A stretch of DNA of 64,000 nt from Gryllus longicercus (GCA_038098605.1 JAZDUA010000551.1:642501-706500); one strand, 5' to 3'. Counted from the stretch's first letter, positions 12,051-23,925 are shown. The notes: generated from the letters alone by a model not told the origin. A program made the numbers and translations.

Positions 12051-13440
12051 AACGGTGGAATGGAAAGACAAAGAAATTCGCGTCCGGGCGCCTGCTTGGG
12101 GACGACGGACGCCGGCGGGGAAGTTAACTGGCGCGGCCCGATGCGACGGGGCGGAAACATCGGGGAATATTGAAACACTTGGCGGAACGAGCTTCGGGAG
12201 ACGAGGAGGGCGACGGAGGCGGCCAAGGACAGGGAACCTTTCGTCAGGGGCGCGGCCGGCGGGCTGCCACCCTCACCGCTCACCGCCACCTCTGTGGCTC
12301 GCGCTGCTGCCCTTGCTGTCGGCTTTACTGACACCGAATCTAAAGCCTTCTCTGGAGCCATCTCTGACGCCATCACTGTCCCCCTCACAATCGCTCTCAC
12401 TGTCCTCTCGAATCCCTGCTGTCCTTTTGCCACCCTCGCTGACGCTCTCACTGTCGCGATCACTGTCGTCCTCATTGTCGCTCACTGTCCTCAGTCACCA
12501 ACACGGTCGCCCTCACCGTCGCCCTCACCGTCGCCCTCACCGTCGCCCTCACCGTCGCCCTCACCGTCGCCCTCACCGTCGCCCTCACCGTCGCCCTCAC
12601 CGTCGCCCTCACCGTCGCCCTCACCGTCGCCCTCACCGTCGCCCTCACCGTCGCCCTCACCGTCGCCCTCACCGTCGCCCTCACCGTCGCCCTCACCGTC
12701 GCCCTCACCGTCGCCCTCACCGTCGCCCTCACCGTCGCCCTCACCGTCGCCCTCACCGTCGCCCTCACCGTCGCCCTCACCGTCGCCCTCACCGTCGCCC
12801 TCACCGTCGCCCTCACCGTCGCCCTCACCGTCGCCCTCACCGTCGCCCTCACCGTCGCCCTCACCGTCGCCCTCACCGTCGCCCTCACCGTCGCCCTCAC
12901 CGTCGCCCTCACCGTCGCCCTCACCGTCGCCCTCACCGTCGCCCTCACCGTCGCCCTCACCGTCGCCCTCTCCGTCGCCCTCTCCGTCGCCCTCACCGTC
13001 GCCCTCACCGTCGCCCTCACCGTCGCCCTCTCCGTCGCCCTCTCCGTCGCCCTCTCCGTCGCCCTCACCGTCGCCCTCACCGCCGCCCTCACCGCCGCCC
13101 TCACCGCCACCCGCACCGCCACCCGCACCGCCACCCGCACCGCCACCCGCACCGCCACCCGCACCGCCACCCGTACCGCCACCCGCACCGCCACCCGCAC
13201 CGCCACCCTCACCGCCACTCTCAACGTCGCATCCCTGCTGTCCTTTCTGACGCTATCTCTGACTCCCCCACTGTCGCCTTCGCTGTCGCCCTCACGGTCG
13301 CCATGGCTGTCGCCCTCATTGCCTCACTGTCACGCTCAGTTTCCCTCTCTGTCCTTACCGTTTCCCTCCCTGTCGTCCTCACTGTCACGGCCTCTGTCGA
13401 TCTCACTTTCGCACTCGCCGCCGCTCGCAGTGTCTGATTA
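12051..13440. repeat. 12-bp minisatellite with decayed flanks
   Basis: The core at about 12504-13212 has some 59 units of CCGTCGCCCTCA. About 38 consecutive units (12516-12970) are identical; the right side carries CCCTCTCCGTCG, CCCTCACCGCCG and CCCGCACCGCCA variants in blocks. Flanks at 12290-12500 and 13213-13430 hold older, irregular CTCACTGTCGC-type relatives. Because the period is divisible by three, frames stay open in several phases: His-Arg-Arg-Pro and Ser-Pro repeats on plus, Val-Arg-Ala-Thr on minus. The 460-codon plus frame at 12055-13437 is therefore probably not a protein. Confidence 0.95.
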
Positions 13441-14380
13441 TTCGCGCAAATGAAAAAACGCGTTGCATCGGTAAGTTTTTCTTAAATGTAAGACAATTTC
13501 CTAAAAACGAAGAAAAATTCAACAGCTTTGAAATATTCAATCACGAATGTTTGGCGAACTCATTTTTACTTAGCACTTATTTCATAATATTAACTTAAAA
13601 TTTGAATGTTGATAAACTCCATGGCTAAATACATACAATGTAAATGTTATTAATAATACTTCCGAATTTTTAAACCACTAACGTAAAGACTATGTAGAAG
13701 AAAAATGTTGATTCAATAACTTTCATAATATCTTTCAAATATAAATCTTCCCTATCAACCTGGAGTATTCCTAAAACAATTCAGCGTCCGCCGTCACCTC
13801 AGTTAAATCTTGCACCGGCACTTGCATAGTTTAAACACCCGCGGCTGCAGCGCCAACAGCGCACGCAGCCAAAGAACGGTGGCGAATTGCGGAACTGAGT
13901 TCTATGAGAGAGCGCGCCATCACAACCTGAGCACAGAATAAATAATATACAGAATGGAAACGTCCCTGCATTCCGCACACTAGTTTATGATCTGTTTGCC
14001 ATATTGAAACCGAGTAAATTGCAGGGCTAATGCCACCTGGGACACCCGTACCCTATGAGGCATTGGCTAGCCGACACGTTATTTCGCAGTTTTTAGGTCG
14101 CGAATTTTGTTTTTAGTAACCGGTTGTTTCTGATTATTAAGTTTGTTTCGATGAGAATATTAAATTTGCAAATTTTTTAAATATTTTATACGGAAAAGGA
14201 AAGGTAACCGTCGATACTCGTATTATTGCGTGTCCTTTGATACATATTTGCCTGATTGAAATATATTGTAGTGCTTCCTTTTACTTCAGATGAGTTACTT
14301 AAAACTTGAATAGAGTTTCATTCACTACGGATACATACCTACTACGTGGAAGTATCGTGATTACTCGGTACGTGATTACT
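13441..14380. other. Intergenic
   Basis: AT-rich with a small GC patch at 13790-13925. No gene, RNA or repeat family was recognised. Confidence 0.55.
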
Positions 14381-15110
14381 CGGTCAATATGGCAACCAAT
14401 GAAACTTCGGCGGCTCCCGAAGATCAAAGAAACCACATATACGTTTTCTTTCTGTATTCTTTCTTTTCTGTGTCCCGAGACTCTCACAGCCTCGAAGGTC
14501 TCTGTTGCAGTGTCGCCCCTTCAAGTCATCAGTCGCCATCACGTCGGTGTCGCAGTCGGATAACACAATGGCCCAGTTATCCCGCATCTTCCTTTCAAGG
14601 GATGATCCCATTTGTACGTATCCTCGGCCTGCCCATCCAGCGCATAGCGCCACGTCGTGTTCCTAAAACGAACCGCGTCCCGGCTACCCTATCGTCCTGC
14701 GGGCAGTCTGGCGCCGCGCCCTGCTCTCCTCCCTGCTAGAGTCCCTAGACAGACTAGCGTATTCCTTGGGGCTGCCGATTCCGCCATTTTATGTCCAGTT
14801 GAACTGTGCGTGATACGGGAACCACCAATCTCCGAAAAACCAATGACAACCTACTCGAAACTCTCCGTTAGGCCTCCGATTGTTATCATTTCTCCTTAAC
14901 TCGTGAATGCTGCCTGGCGGGGTAATTGGGTAAAAGGATACCAAATCGTTCAGGTTGCGTTACTCTGGGTGTAGGGACTCTCGCGTCCGGCGCCACTCCC
15001 TAACGAGGCGCCCTCATGGCGTCCTAGTCTCACGACCGGCTATCTCCAACGCAGCCCCTAGCTCCTACGTCACGGAATAGTTTCCTGTCAGCCAGCGCAC
15101 GGCCTTGCTG
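14381..15110. other. GC-moderate unclassified segment, possibly an old transposon
   Basis: Base composition differs clearly from both flanks, with many CpG-containing words and a motif pair, GGCGCCACTCCC and GAGGCGCCCTCATGG, near 14989-15020. Frames of 80-116 codons exist on both strands without a recognisable domain. No target duplication or terminal repeat was identified. Confidence 0.3.
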
Positions 15111-17519
15111 CTCAAGTTTATCAACTGTAAACTATGTTTTTGTTTCATAACGCGTTATTTCGAAAATGCATTTCGTCATTTATTAATTTCGTAATTTGAA
15201 GAATTCATTGGTATTTTACGATAATTAAATGAAGTCGAATGCAAAGTGGTTTTCAAATATTAAATGCATGAATTACAGTTAACTATTTGTAATATCTACT
15301 TTTTATATTCACATTCTAGTCAACTCTAATTCAATGACTAATTTATACTACTTGAAAATTAAATATTTCCTATCATGTTTTCACCTTTCATTTTCTTGTA
15401 ATTGTCTGCGTAATTCAATGACTACACTTGCCATTGGCGATCATCCAGTTACTGCCTGTAGTGGACATTATTAAAACGTCATGATTTTAATTAATCCATA
15501 GAAAATCACTTCTTTTCCCATTTCTTCAAGAGTCTTTATCGTTTATATCTTCAATTAATTCAAATTCTTTCATATTCACATCGGTTTTGTACTACTACTT
15601 TCTATAGGAATCATTCCCCTCGTCATCATCTTTGCAATTCTAACCTGACCCTCCACTTTCTCTCCCATTCATTCTTTTCTCCCCACCTCGCAATCCCCAG
15701 CGCACGCCACCCTCCCCGACCGCCGAGATCCGCAACGTGATTTCGAGTTCCGCCCCTGTGATTCCCATTTCCCTTCGACGCCGCCCCGCTCGACGCATTC
15801 CATCCTCTTGCAAAGAAGCACGGTCGAGCGACGCAGTTCGCGTGTCCTCCAGCTTTCCCTTTCCTGCTGCTTTCGCCGGAAGAAGGAGGCAGAAGCTGAC
15901 GGAAGTGACTGCGTGAAAAGAACAAAAACAATGCGAACGTCTGCGCGGAGTTCTTAAATGCGATTTGCGAGAAAAGTTCATAAACCGATGCGAAACATCG
16001 GATTTCACGCTCATGCGGCGCTTGTAGACGCCCAGAAACTGAATTTCAGAAGTAAACAAAAAATTTTAGTTCAACTATAGAAAGATGAGTTCTCAGAATC
16101 TACAGTACGAAGATTGAACAAGACAATTTATATCACCTAAAAATACAAAACAATGGAATTCATGCAGCTCTTTCCTGGAAGAGGAGAGCATTTTTGTTCG
16201 ATTTGAAGCTGAAATCTGACAGTAATCACTCAAACAGTTAGGTGATAAAAAATTTAATATACAATTGATTTAATCATTAAAGAATTAAGAAGCAAAAATT
16301 TCCAGTAAATAAACAACTTTTAAAAGGCATTATGGAAATTCTGTTAAATTCACTAAGTATTGAGAAAGAGGGATGTTTGTTTCAATGTGTTTACGAGCGT
16401 TAAACTGAATTGCAAATTACGATTATAATCAAACTAAAAACATTATTTAACATTAATTAATATCGTAGGTATAATTATCATAGGGAAGAATTGACAATAA
16501 CATTTAATCCACCCCATTCTCTTTTATTCCTAGTGACTGCCAACTATCACCACCATTTACGTTCTTATAGTTCTCACTTAAATCAATACTGTACGACAGA
16601 CGAATTTCAGAAAACCAAACATTTTAAATATTCGAAAAATGTGTTCTCGGAATCTTCAGAATCTGTTTTAAACACTGCACCTAACGTAGTAAACCCAGCT
16701 TAAAATCAGTGATCAGAAGTGACAAGGATAAATATGCTAACGCAGATAAAGCGAGGCATGGATCTAACGACAATCTAGTAGTCAGTCGCATCCACCACTT
16801 TGTCTCGCAGACGAAAGAAAACATTATTACACTCACTAGGTCCTTCAGAAGAACGTCACCAGTTCGTTACAGAGTTGCTTCCAATAAGGCGAACAAGTTT
16901 TAACCCTTCCATTTCCTGTTTTTTTTCTAATGTTTTCTTTCAATATCAGAATGTGTGAATGACAAATCTGCAAAATTAGAATTGTTGGCATCGCAAAATG
17001 AAGAAGGGTCGACTCTTTATTCTTTCCTCAGGCCGTGAAGAAGGTACTACTTCCATTTATGAAGTCTCCAAAAATTGCCTTAAACCTACACGGAGCATTA
17101 TTCAACATTATTCTCATCTAACATCCTGCAGAAGTTAACAAATATCAATTTTGTAACATGACAGCGTCGACGATACGGTGATGTCCTTGTTCTAAATACA
17201 TCTAGAAATAACGCCTCAACTTCCTCACGACCAATAAACGCCTTTGCCTGGCAGTGGCTCAATTATCCCCTATCGTCGAGTAAACCGACACCTGTTACCC
17301 GCTGACGGCGCCAATCACTGTCTCGAAGGGGAAGCCGAGAACTTTGCTGCGGAAGGGGAGAACGCCACCGCAGAGGATTCGCTTTCCTCGGAAAGGGATT
17401 GGGGTGGCGGGGGGGGGGAGGCCGGTGTCCTTCCCTCACAATTAGAGGGAGCGGCCACCCGAGATGCGTGGGGCAAAGGGGAACTACCGATCAAAGGAAG
17501 GGATATTCCCCGTGAATAC
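15111..17519. other. Intergenic, AT-rich with a small GC patch
   Basis: A GC- and pyrimidine-rich patch lies at 15640-15880; the minus frames there (up to 139 codons) show nothing familiar. A second GC patch is at 17235-17480. The rest is AT-rich with no feature seen. Confidence 0.55.
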
Positions 17520-17792
17520 GAATATTTCCTGGTTCAGATTGTGACAACGTTCTCGAGAATTTCATGTATCAGTATAGGACAAAGTGTAAATGCGAGAATT
17601 TCGTGTTGCAGATTATGACAACGATCGGGAGAATTTCATATCGGACAAAGTATGAATACGAAAATATCGGGTTTCAGATTATGACAACTTACTCGAGAAT
17701 CTCAATTATCAGTAAAGTATGAATATGATGATTTTGTGTTTCAGATTATGACAACGTTCTAGAGAATTTTGTGTATCAGTAAAGGGCAACGT
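17520..17792. repeat. Tandem repeat, four diverged units of 66-74 bp
   Basis: The core TTCAGATTATGACAAC recurs with CAGATT at 17535, 17609, 17675 and 17742, each followed by a GAGAATTT motif about 15 bp later and, in most units, ATCAGTA and AAAGTRTGAAT words. Spacing is 74, 66 and 67 bp. The units are clearly diverged, so the array is old. Confidence 0.85.
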
Positions 17793-19428
17793 AGTGACGG
17801 TAAGTGATACATATTTTGATTTTAAAAAGCAAACACTGTCAGTTCTTAATTTAAGGGAATTGTTTACTTTCATTACTGTATTTAAAAGAACTGAAAAGAT
17901 CCGAATTAAATAGACATGAAACATCAGAAGTAGTATTCATTTTCTACGATCTCTCGTTCGTTCTCAATAAGTATAGGAAAATATTTGTTGTACATTGACA
18001 TCTTCAAGCAGCCATATCTGTACTGTTAGCTGCCCAATTATTTGAGATTTCTAGAAAAACATTTTTACCAGACTGGTTTCGTAAAAATGGACATACTCGA
18101 TCATTGACCAATCAAATTCACAAACCATATCACTTCGGCCTTCGTACATAAACAACTATTGTTTTTAATAAAGAATTAGAAAACTTTTGTCATAACACAG
18201 AATTCACTCTGTTACATTCATTTTTTTTACACTGTTGCAGAAAGAACCTTTTTTAATTATTTCTTGTCATTTGGGAAGTATAATCAACTAAATGTAATTG
18301 TGTTAAAATGAATGTATCGAATGAATGTATCGAATGAAATAGCAAGAAAAACAAAGACCAACAACAATTAACAAAGCGAAAGTGTTTTTTTAACACGAAT
18401 AAAGATATCTCCAAAAGTGTTTGCACTCACTTCAGTTGGAAGTATTAATAGACAGATTCTTAATATATAGAATACAATAGTTTATCTTCTAATCAGCTAA
18501 GAAGTTTTGTGATTGCTATCATTTAATTCATTTGATTCAACCAATTTCAACTTAAAGTGCTTTCTAGCTTTCATTGATGATATCCCCTAACATGAATTGC
18601 ATAAAGTAATATAAACAGTCGATTATCTTTAATTCAAAGCCCAAGGGGAATGAAAAAAATCGAATTATCAAAAGTTCGTATTAACAAAAACGACATTAAA
18701 ATGCATTTTTAATTCATGAAATATATTAAAACTTGCATAAAAGTACACAGTGACGAGTGAATCTTACCTCCAACAAGCCATTACATTATATTTTCCATGA
18801 TTTTGTCTTCATTTGTAATGAACGTTGTCAAATTGTTGGGCTATATTACATACTCCTTCGCAATTTCACTCTTCTTAATTTTTCTCTCAACCTCCCTTAG
18901 GACTTCAACTTCTTTATTTGACGTTAAGCTTTGTACATTCCCCCTCTCAGATATGGTGAGTACGAATGAAACAATGCAGGTGCTCTGAAAAACTCTCAAA
19001 GCCAACTGACCCTTCTGAAAATTTCTCGGTGCTTTCTGATTGGTCGGTTAGAGGAGGAGGTATAGGAGGCTCCCTCCTGACACTCCCTTCTGCCAGAATG
19101 CGCTGATGTCTTCGACAGACGTAGCAAGAGAAAGAGACGCAGGCACATTTCTAGGAACAAAAACAACGGACGACGCTTCTATCCTGCTTTAGTTAAATTT
19201 TCGGACATATTTACAGCATGAGAACAAACACGTTGTACTGGCGACTTGAATACGACCAACTTGATTTGGAATTACCCAAATATATACTTCGAAAATTTGA
19301 ATTACTCGGACATTTTTCATTGCGTTGCATATATGAATTTCAAGGAAAACGTCCTCTTCACCCTGCGGTACAAGAGCTAGTAAAAAGTCTCTATCAACGG
19401 ACGAATAACTTAGTCGTCTGAGAGGTTG
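17793..19428. other. Intergenic, AT-rich
   Basis: A short tandem GAATGTATC duplication is visible at about 18309-18340. No gene, RNA or transposon family was recognised. The 67-codon frame at 19218-19421 has no support. Confidence 0.55.
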
Positions 19429-19990
19429 ATTGATTGTTTTAGTGATTTCGGACACGTCAACAACCAGGTTCCTTAACCTCGAAAGTGTAGTGAATGTTTT
19501 TTGCTAGGGAAGTGGCCGTGATCTTTTCCTCGCTGTTCGGCGATATCCGGCGCCGACCTACTGTCGGCTAGCGGGGTTTTCCCAACCAGATATCTCCCAT
19601 AAGCAGGGCAGCGTCCCAGCCAGGACAAGCTCTCAGCTCCCGACCGGTCTCCCGGCATGTGTGCTTGTGTAGTGCATGTTAGTGTATGTGTAAGGGGAGA
19701 GGATACAAGGAAGAGGTAGGAAAGATCGCGTGCGGTCCGTGGCTCATTTGGTAAGGTACTACTCCGGCATTTGCCTGGGGTTGGTCGGAGAAACCACGGA
19801 AATATACCGATCAGAGCAGCCGGCCGCAAAAATTCTCCTCCAGACAGCGTCTGAATTCGACATAGTTATCCCTTTAGTGTCGAAAATCCTGCCACCGTCG
19901 GGTCTCGAACCTAGGACATCCCAGTCAGAGACTGCAGTGACATCATTTGATGCTCTCAGCCATATCCCCGGTCCATCTGAGAGACGGACC
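19429..19990 (-). mobile_element. Full-length tRNA-headed SINE (family A)
   Basis: One of the best-preserved copies. It begins with the GATTGATTGTTTTAGTGATTTCGG tail region and contains ATATCCGGCGCCGACCTAC, the CTCCCGACCGGTCTCCCGGC block and GGTCCGTGGCTCATTTGGTA. The tRNA-derived end shows the B-box complement GTCTCGAACCTAGG at 19902-19915 and GATGCTCTCAGCCA (A-box complement) at 19959-19972. Read on the minus strand this gives the A-box and B-box of an RNA polymerase III promoter. Confidence 0.85.
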
Positions 19991-20109
19991 GCATTTGCCA
20001 CAGGGTTAGCCAAAATATCCAATAATTCGAATTATCCAACGTCGAATTACAGAGAGTCAACTATAAGACAATACGGAAATCATTCAACACACCTCCTTCA
20101 CGAAGCGTT

Positions 20110-20705
20110 TCTCAGCCACTTCCTGTTCCCTTCCGGAAGTGACGTGTCGAACTCAGCCTCGGGGCGCCTAACGACGCAGGGACGTGCGAATGGGCGGGGC
20201 GCCGAGTGCCACCGTGCGAGCCGCTGGCCGTGGCACGGCGGGCAGTACGAGGCGGAGCGGGAGCGGGGCGGGGCGCGCCGGCTGTGCAGATTGCCGCCCC
20301 CCCCCCGGGGCGCCGGAAGCGGCGGAGGGAGGGCGGACGCGACGACGCGTCGCGGCGCTCGCTGCACGGCGCCTGGCGTCGGCGGGGAGAGGCTGTATTA
20401 CCGATGCTAATTCAGGGAGCAGCCGGAGATGCCGCCCGGCATTGTGCGCGGCCGCGCCCCGAACAAAGGGGCTCGCGTGCGCCTAATTAAGCCAATCCGT
20501 CTCGTTACCGCTCCCCGCCCCGCCCTCCCCCCCGCCCGCGCCGCCCGCTGCGGCTGCTCTCGCCGTCGCGTCGCGACGCCCCGCGCTGCGCTGGCCCAGG
20601 CGGAGCTGCGGGCCCCGTCCCACAGCACCCTTCGCACAGACGCCGCCGCGTGGAGAGATCGTCTCATTAACTGTTGGGCCAATTGTTGAGTAATACACTC
20701 ACGAT
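20110..20705. promoter_or_regulatory. CpG island with homeodomain-like AT cores
   Basis: Strongly CpG-dense from 20160 to 20650. Unlike the simple GC tracts, it holds isolated AT-rich words: GCTAATTCAGG (20406-20416), AACAAAGG (20462-20469, an HMG-box-like site), CCTAATTAAGCCAATCC (20482-20498) and CATTAACTGTTGGGCCAATTG (20665-20685). These resemble homeodomain and CCAAT sites, so a promoter or enhancer role is plausible. Coding frames (71-103 codons) are Ala/Arg-rich shadows of composition. Confidence 0.4.
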
Positions 20706-20726
20706 CATTCCCGTACACGTCCTGCG

Positions 20727-21272
20727 CGTACCGGCTTTGGCGGCGCAGAGCATTAACCTGATCGGGAGGTGCTAGGGTTCGAACCCGACGGTGGCAGGAT
20801 GTTCAACACTAGCTAGATAGCTTGATTGGATTCAGCCGTTGACGACGAGAATTCTAGCGGCCGGTTGCTCGGTAGATTTCCGTGTATTCTCCGAACAACA
20901 CCAGACGAATGCCGGAGCAGTACTCTTACAAACGGGCCACGGACCGCGCACGATCATTCCTCCCTCTTCCTTATCTTATCCTTACCCCTTACTTCATACA
21001 TTTACTCTTACATGTACTACACTACTACATAATCCGGGATACCAGTTGATAGCTTAGAGCTTGTCCCGGCTGGGGCGGTGCCCCGCTGGTGGGAGATACC
21101 TGTTTGGGGAAATCCCCTCTAGCTGAAGTGTCGGTCGGCGCCAGATCGCATCATCCAGCGGGGGAATATCATTGCCACGTGCCAAGGAAAAACACGCACT
21201 AGACTTACGTAACTAATGACCTTAGCAGTTGACGTGCCCGGGAACACGAAATTATTAATCCATCAATCAACC
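20727..21272 (+). mobile_element. Full-length tRNA-headed SINE (family A), sense orientation
   Basis: Head to tail on the plus strand. It has a B-box-like GGTTCGAACCC at 20778-20788 with a degraded A-box upstream, then the body blocks GCAGGATGTTCAACACTAGCTA and ACGGGCCACGGACCGCG. The late body follows (CCCCGCTGGTGGGAGATACC, CCTTAGCAGTTGACGTGCCC), and the copy ends in ATCCATCAATCAACC. Insertion is directly at the edge of the CpG island. Confidence 0.85.
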
Positions 21273-21452
21273 AGACCGTACGTACTACAAAAACAAACTT
21301 TTTTTGCATGCTTGTCTTCTGTAGACTACGCATGACTGTACCGGCTAGAATAATTCTGCGGCAGTTCCGTCGCCTGTGCAGCATCTTTGATCGAGTGGTC
21401 TTAGGATGAGAGTACCGACTTTCATATTCTCAGGTATCTTTAAATCTTGCTG

Positions 21453-21480
21453 TATAAAAAGATCCTAGGTACAGCAGTCA
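21453..21480 (+). promoter_or_regulatory. Possible TATA box and initiator
   Basis: TATAAAAAG at 21453-21461 is followed by GCAGTCATTAG, giving an initiator-like TCATT with its A at 21480, about 27 bp downstream of the TATA start. Spacing fits an RNA polymerase II core promoter, but such words occur by chance in AT-rich DNA. Confidence 0.2.
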
Positions 21481-21496
21481 TTAGAAAACATCAGAT

Positions 21497-21721
21497 ATGG
21501 TACGAGCGATAAATGCCCTGCTTTTCCTGTACATTGTGCAGAGAACATTTAGCATAAAAATGTTTTCATTATCCACATACATGCAGACAGGTCAAAAAAT
21601 TGTAAACTACCCTTTCTTGCAAGCCAAAACACTCCGACGACAGTTCAAATTCTTCGTAGAAGACATGAACAATGGCGTGCTTCCTGATGATGTATCTTGT
21701 ATCTGCTTAACTTATCAGTAA
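21497..21721 (+). CDS. Possible short secreted peptide or first exon, unrecognised
   Basis: A 74-codon frame starts 44 bp after a TATA-like box. The first 20 residues are hydrophobic after a lysine-free MVRAIN start (NALLFLYIVQ core at residues 6-15), as in a signal peptide. The remainder has a mixed, protein-like composition with one CxC pair (residues 68-70). A GTAAGC sequence at 21718-21723 overlaps the stop, so the frame could be a first exon spliced before TAA rather than a complete gene. I do not recognise the product. A frame of this length is expected by chance many times in this window, and there is no second exon or polyadenylation signal that I can tie to it. Treat as a weak candidate. 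Confidence 0.2.
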   Translation: MVRAINALLFLYIVQRTFSIKMFSLSTYMQTGQKIVNYPFLQAKTLRRQFKFFVEDMNNGVLPDDVSCICLTYQ

Positions 21722-22320
21722 GCAATGTTGTTGGCAAATTTTTGTAATATCATCATTTAATCAAAGTTTTAATGTAAGAAAAAGAAAAATCTTTCGCCGA
21801 AATTAATGACCCCTAATAGTTCTTAGATTTGGCTGTTTTTACAGTTGAGATTCAGCATTTACAAATGCTAATAATATCATTATGAGGATAAGAAGAAACG
21901 CATTTCCGATTTAGCTCAGTGTATTTAGCCACCAAGCAAATTATGATTCTTTCGTAAAGACCTACAGACTAAAACATTCGATCGTTGCAAATATTTGAAG
22001 AAAATTACGGACATCCTTTCTCACGTTCAGATGGAAACAATATATTTGAGAACAATAGTACTGAAGAAATCAGTGGCAGTTTGAATGGTTTGAGAACGCT
22101 TTAACTTTATATTTCATTCCTGGAATATCTCTTGCCGTTGATGTTGTAGCCGGAGGCTGCTCTGTTTCTCATCACTAATTACAAAGGAAACAACAACGGT
22201 AGTTTTGGAGCTACTAGAACTGCAAGAAGTCGAAGGACTAAAAGGACTGAAACGAAGTGAAGTTTCTGCTGTACCGTAGAATTTGGAAGATAATTCCAGA
22301 AGAAAAATGTCCACTAACAA
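21722..22320. other. Intergenic, nothing recognised
   Basis: AT-rich with no visible repeat or coding signal until the minisatellite. Confidence 0.5.
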
Positions 22321-22500
22321 AAGAGTGCTAAGAGTAAGAGTGCTAAGAGTAAGAGTGCTAAGAGTAAGAGTGCTAAGAGTAAGAGTGCTAAGAGTAAGAG
22401 TGCTAAGAGTAAGAGTGCTAAGAGTAAGAGTGCTAAGAGTAAGAGTGCTAAGAGTAAGAGTGCTAAGAGTAAGAGTGCTAAGAGTAAGAGTGCTAAGAGT
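22321..22500. repeat. 15-bp minisatellite, 12 identical units
   Basis: AAGAGTGCTAAGAGT is repeated exactly twelve times without a mismatch. The period is divisible by three, so frames through it stay open (Arg-Val-Leu on plus, Thr-Leu-Ser on minus); the 101- and 141-codon frames across it are compositional. Perfect identity points to recent expansion. Confidence 0.97.
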
Positions 22501-23639
22501 CTTATCTAAACAAAATGACTCGCATATAAACAGCAACATCTATTTGCGGCTCCCGAAATTAAGCTTAGTAACCATACCTGCTATATAAGGACAGTGTATA
22601 TACGAAGTATACAACAGTTATTTATATATCAAGAATTTCAAAATAATTGCAGTTCCTTAACGCAACATACAAATATTTAATGGCGAACAGCTACTTCCTT
22701 GGAGGCGTGCCATCGCTTGACGCTTGCTGTGTCGTAAACAGTGAAGCACTGCGCAGGAGTTAGTATTCAGTCGGTACGCGCAATAAGAGCATACACGGAA
22801 CAGGACAGTAAAATATTTGCATATTTCAGTCAAAATCGAAATTGCTTCATTTTGTAATTTTCTGGCTGAATTTCTCGCTGTCTATAATATTCACGCTCAT
22901 TGGGGCGAGTCTGCATAGTTTTCTTTTAATTTCGGCGCACATTGGAAATTCGTAATAAACAAGATTTTATTTTTAACCATTTTTTTTTAAATAATAGCAT
23001 TAAAATCGCCAGAATAAATATCTCGGAAATGAAAAGCCTCAATAGATTTAATCATTGATTAATTAACTTCCTATGGTATTCTTACGTAGAGAAGCCACCA
23101 GTCGGAAAACGGCAGCTGCCGCCCGCAGTTGGAACGTAGAGGGCGTTGTCGCTTGCCGCAGAGCGCCATGTGGCCAGATCAGGAACTTCGTGACGACCGC
23201 CACGAGCAATGCAGATCCATATTAGTAAAACCATGCAAGTTCGTCAAGTTCGATGTTTGAAAGAGTATTTTTATGTCCACTGAAGGTGCGTGCACATGTA
23301 AGTAACACACAAAACAGCTATTTCGACACATGAATGAGACTGAATGATATTCTTCTCGTCAAACCGGATCCGAATCAGTATATTAAACTCGAAAATGAAT
23401 TTAAGACGTCAAAATGAGCCTTACTTAGTACTTATTTTTATCGTCTTTTTTTAGCCATGTAGGCTCTTTCAGTGACCCGCCCATCCGGCCACTATCCTGC
23501 TACACAAATGTTTTTCAAAGCTCGAATCTGTATTTTTTTAAATTGATATCCTCGTCCTCTGCTGGCGGAGATGGTACGCAGTCAGTCTCGAAAGGGTAGT
23601 ATTGCCGAGGCATCGCTTCAGCATATCTCGGCCCAAGGT
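22501..23639. other. Intergenic with two small GC patches
   Basis: GC patches at 22690-22800 and 23095-23215 interrupt AT-rich sequence. The second has the inverted-looking words GGCAGCTGCCGCC and GCTTGCCGCAGAGCGCC. No gene or known element is recognised. Confidence 0.5.
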
Positions 23640-23925
23640 AGCCGGTTTGTTTGTATGTATGTACTTGGCGCGAAAGCCCGTGAACGGGCTCAGGCCTACC
23701 GACAACGTACCTGCCTCGCGGCCATGAGTTAAGAGGGTACGTATGCTTAGCACGTAGACATCCCCACGCATTATTCCAATCTTCTCAGTGAATTTTCTCT
23801 TCGTCATACAGCAACATATACTGGGACATTGCAAGGAAAACGCACACTATAATCTCGGGGAATCGAACCCGGAGCCGCGTAGTGGAAAGAGAGCACACTG
23901 ACGAACAGTTAGCCACGAGCTACGA
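23640..23925 (-). mobile_element. tRNA-derived SINE, second family (B)
   Basis: Read on the minus strand, the head has an A-box-like GTGGCTAACTGTTCG and a near-perfect B-box, GGTTCGATTCC, at about 23862-23872. The body is unlike family A, and the plus-strand left end shows the GTTTGTATGTATGTACTTGG tail-like sequence. The 98-codon minus frame at 23538-23834 overlaps it and is not a gene. Confidence 0.65.

Noticed and set aside
12055..13437. 460-codon open frame rich in His-Arg-Arg-Pro repeats
   Set aside because: The period of the minisatellite is a multiple of three, so frames remain open on both strands. The open frame follows the repeat and not any coding signal.
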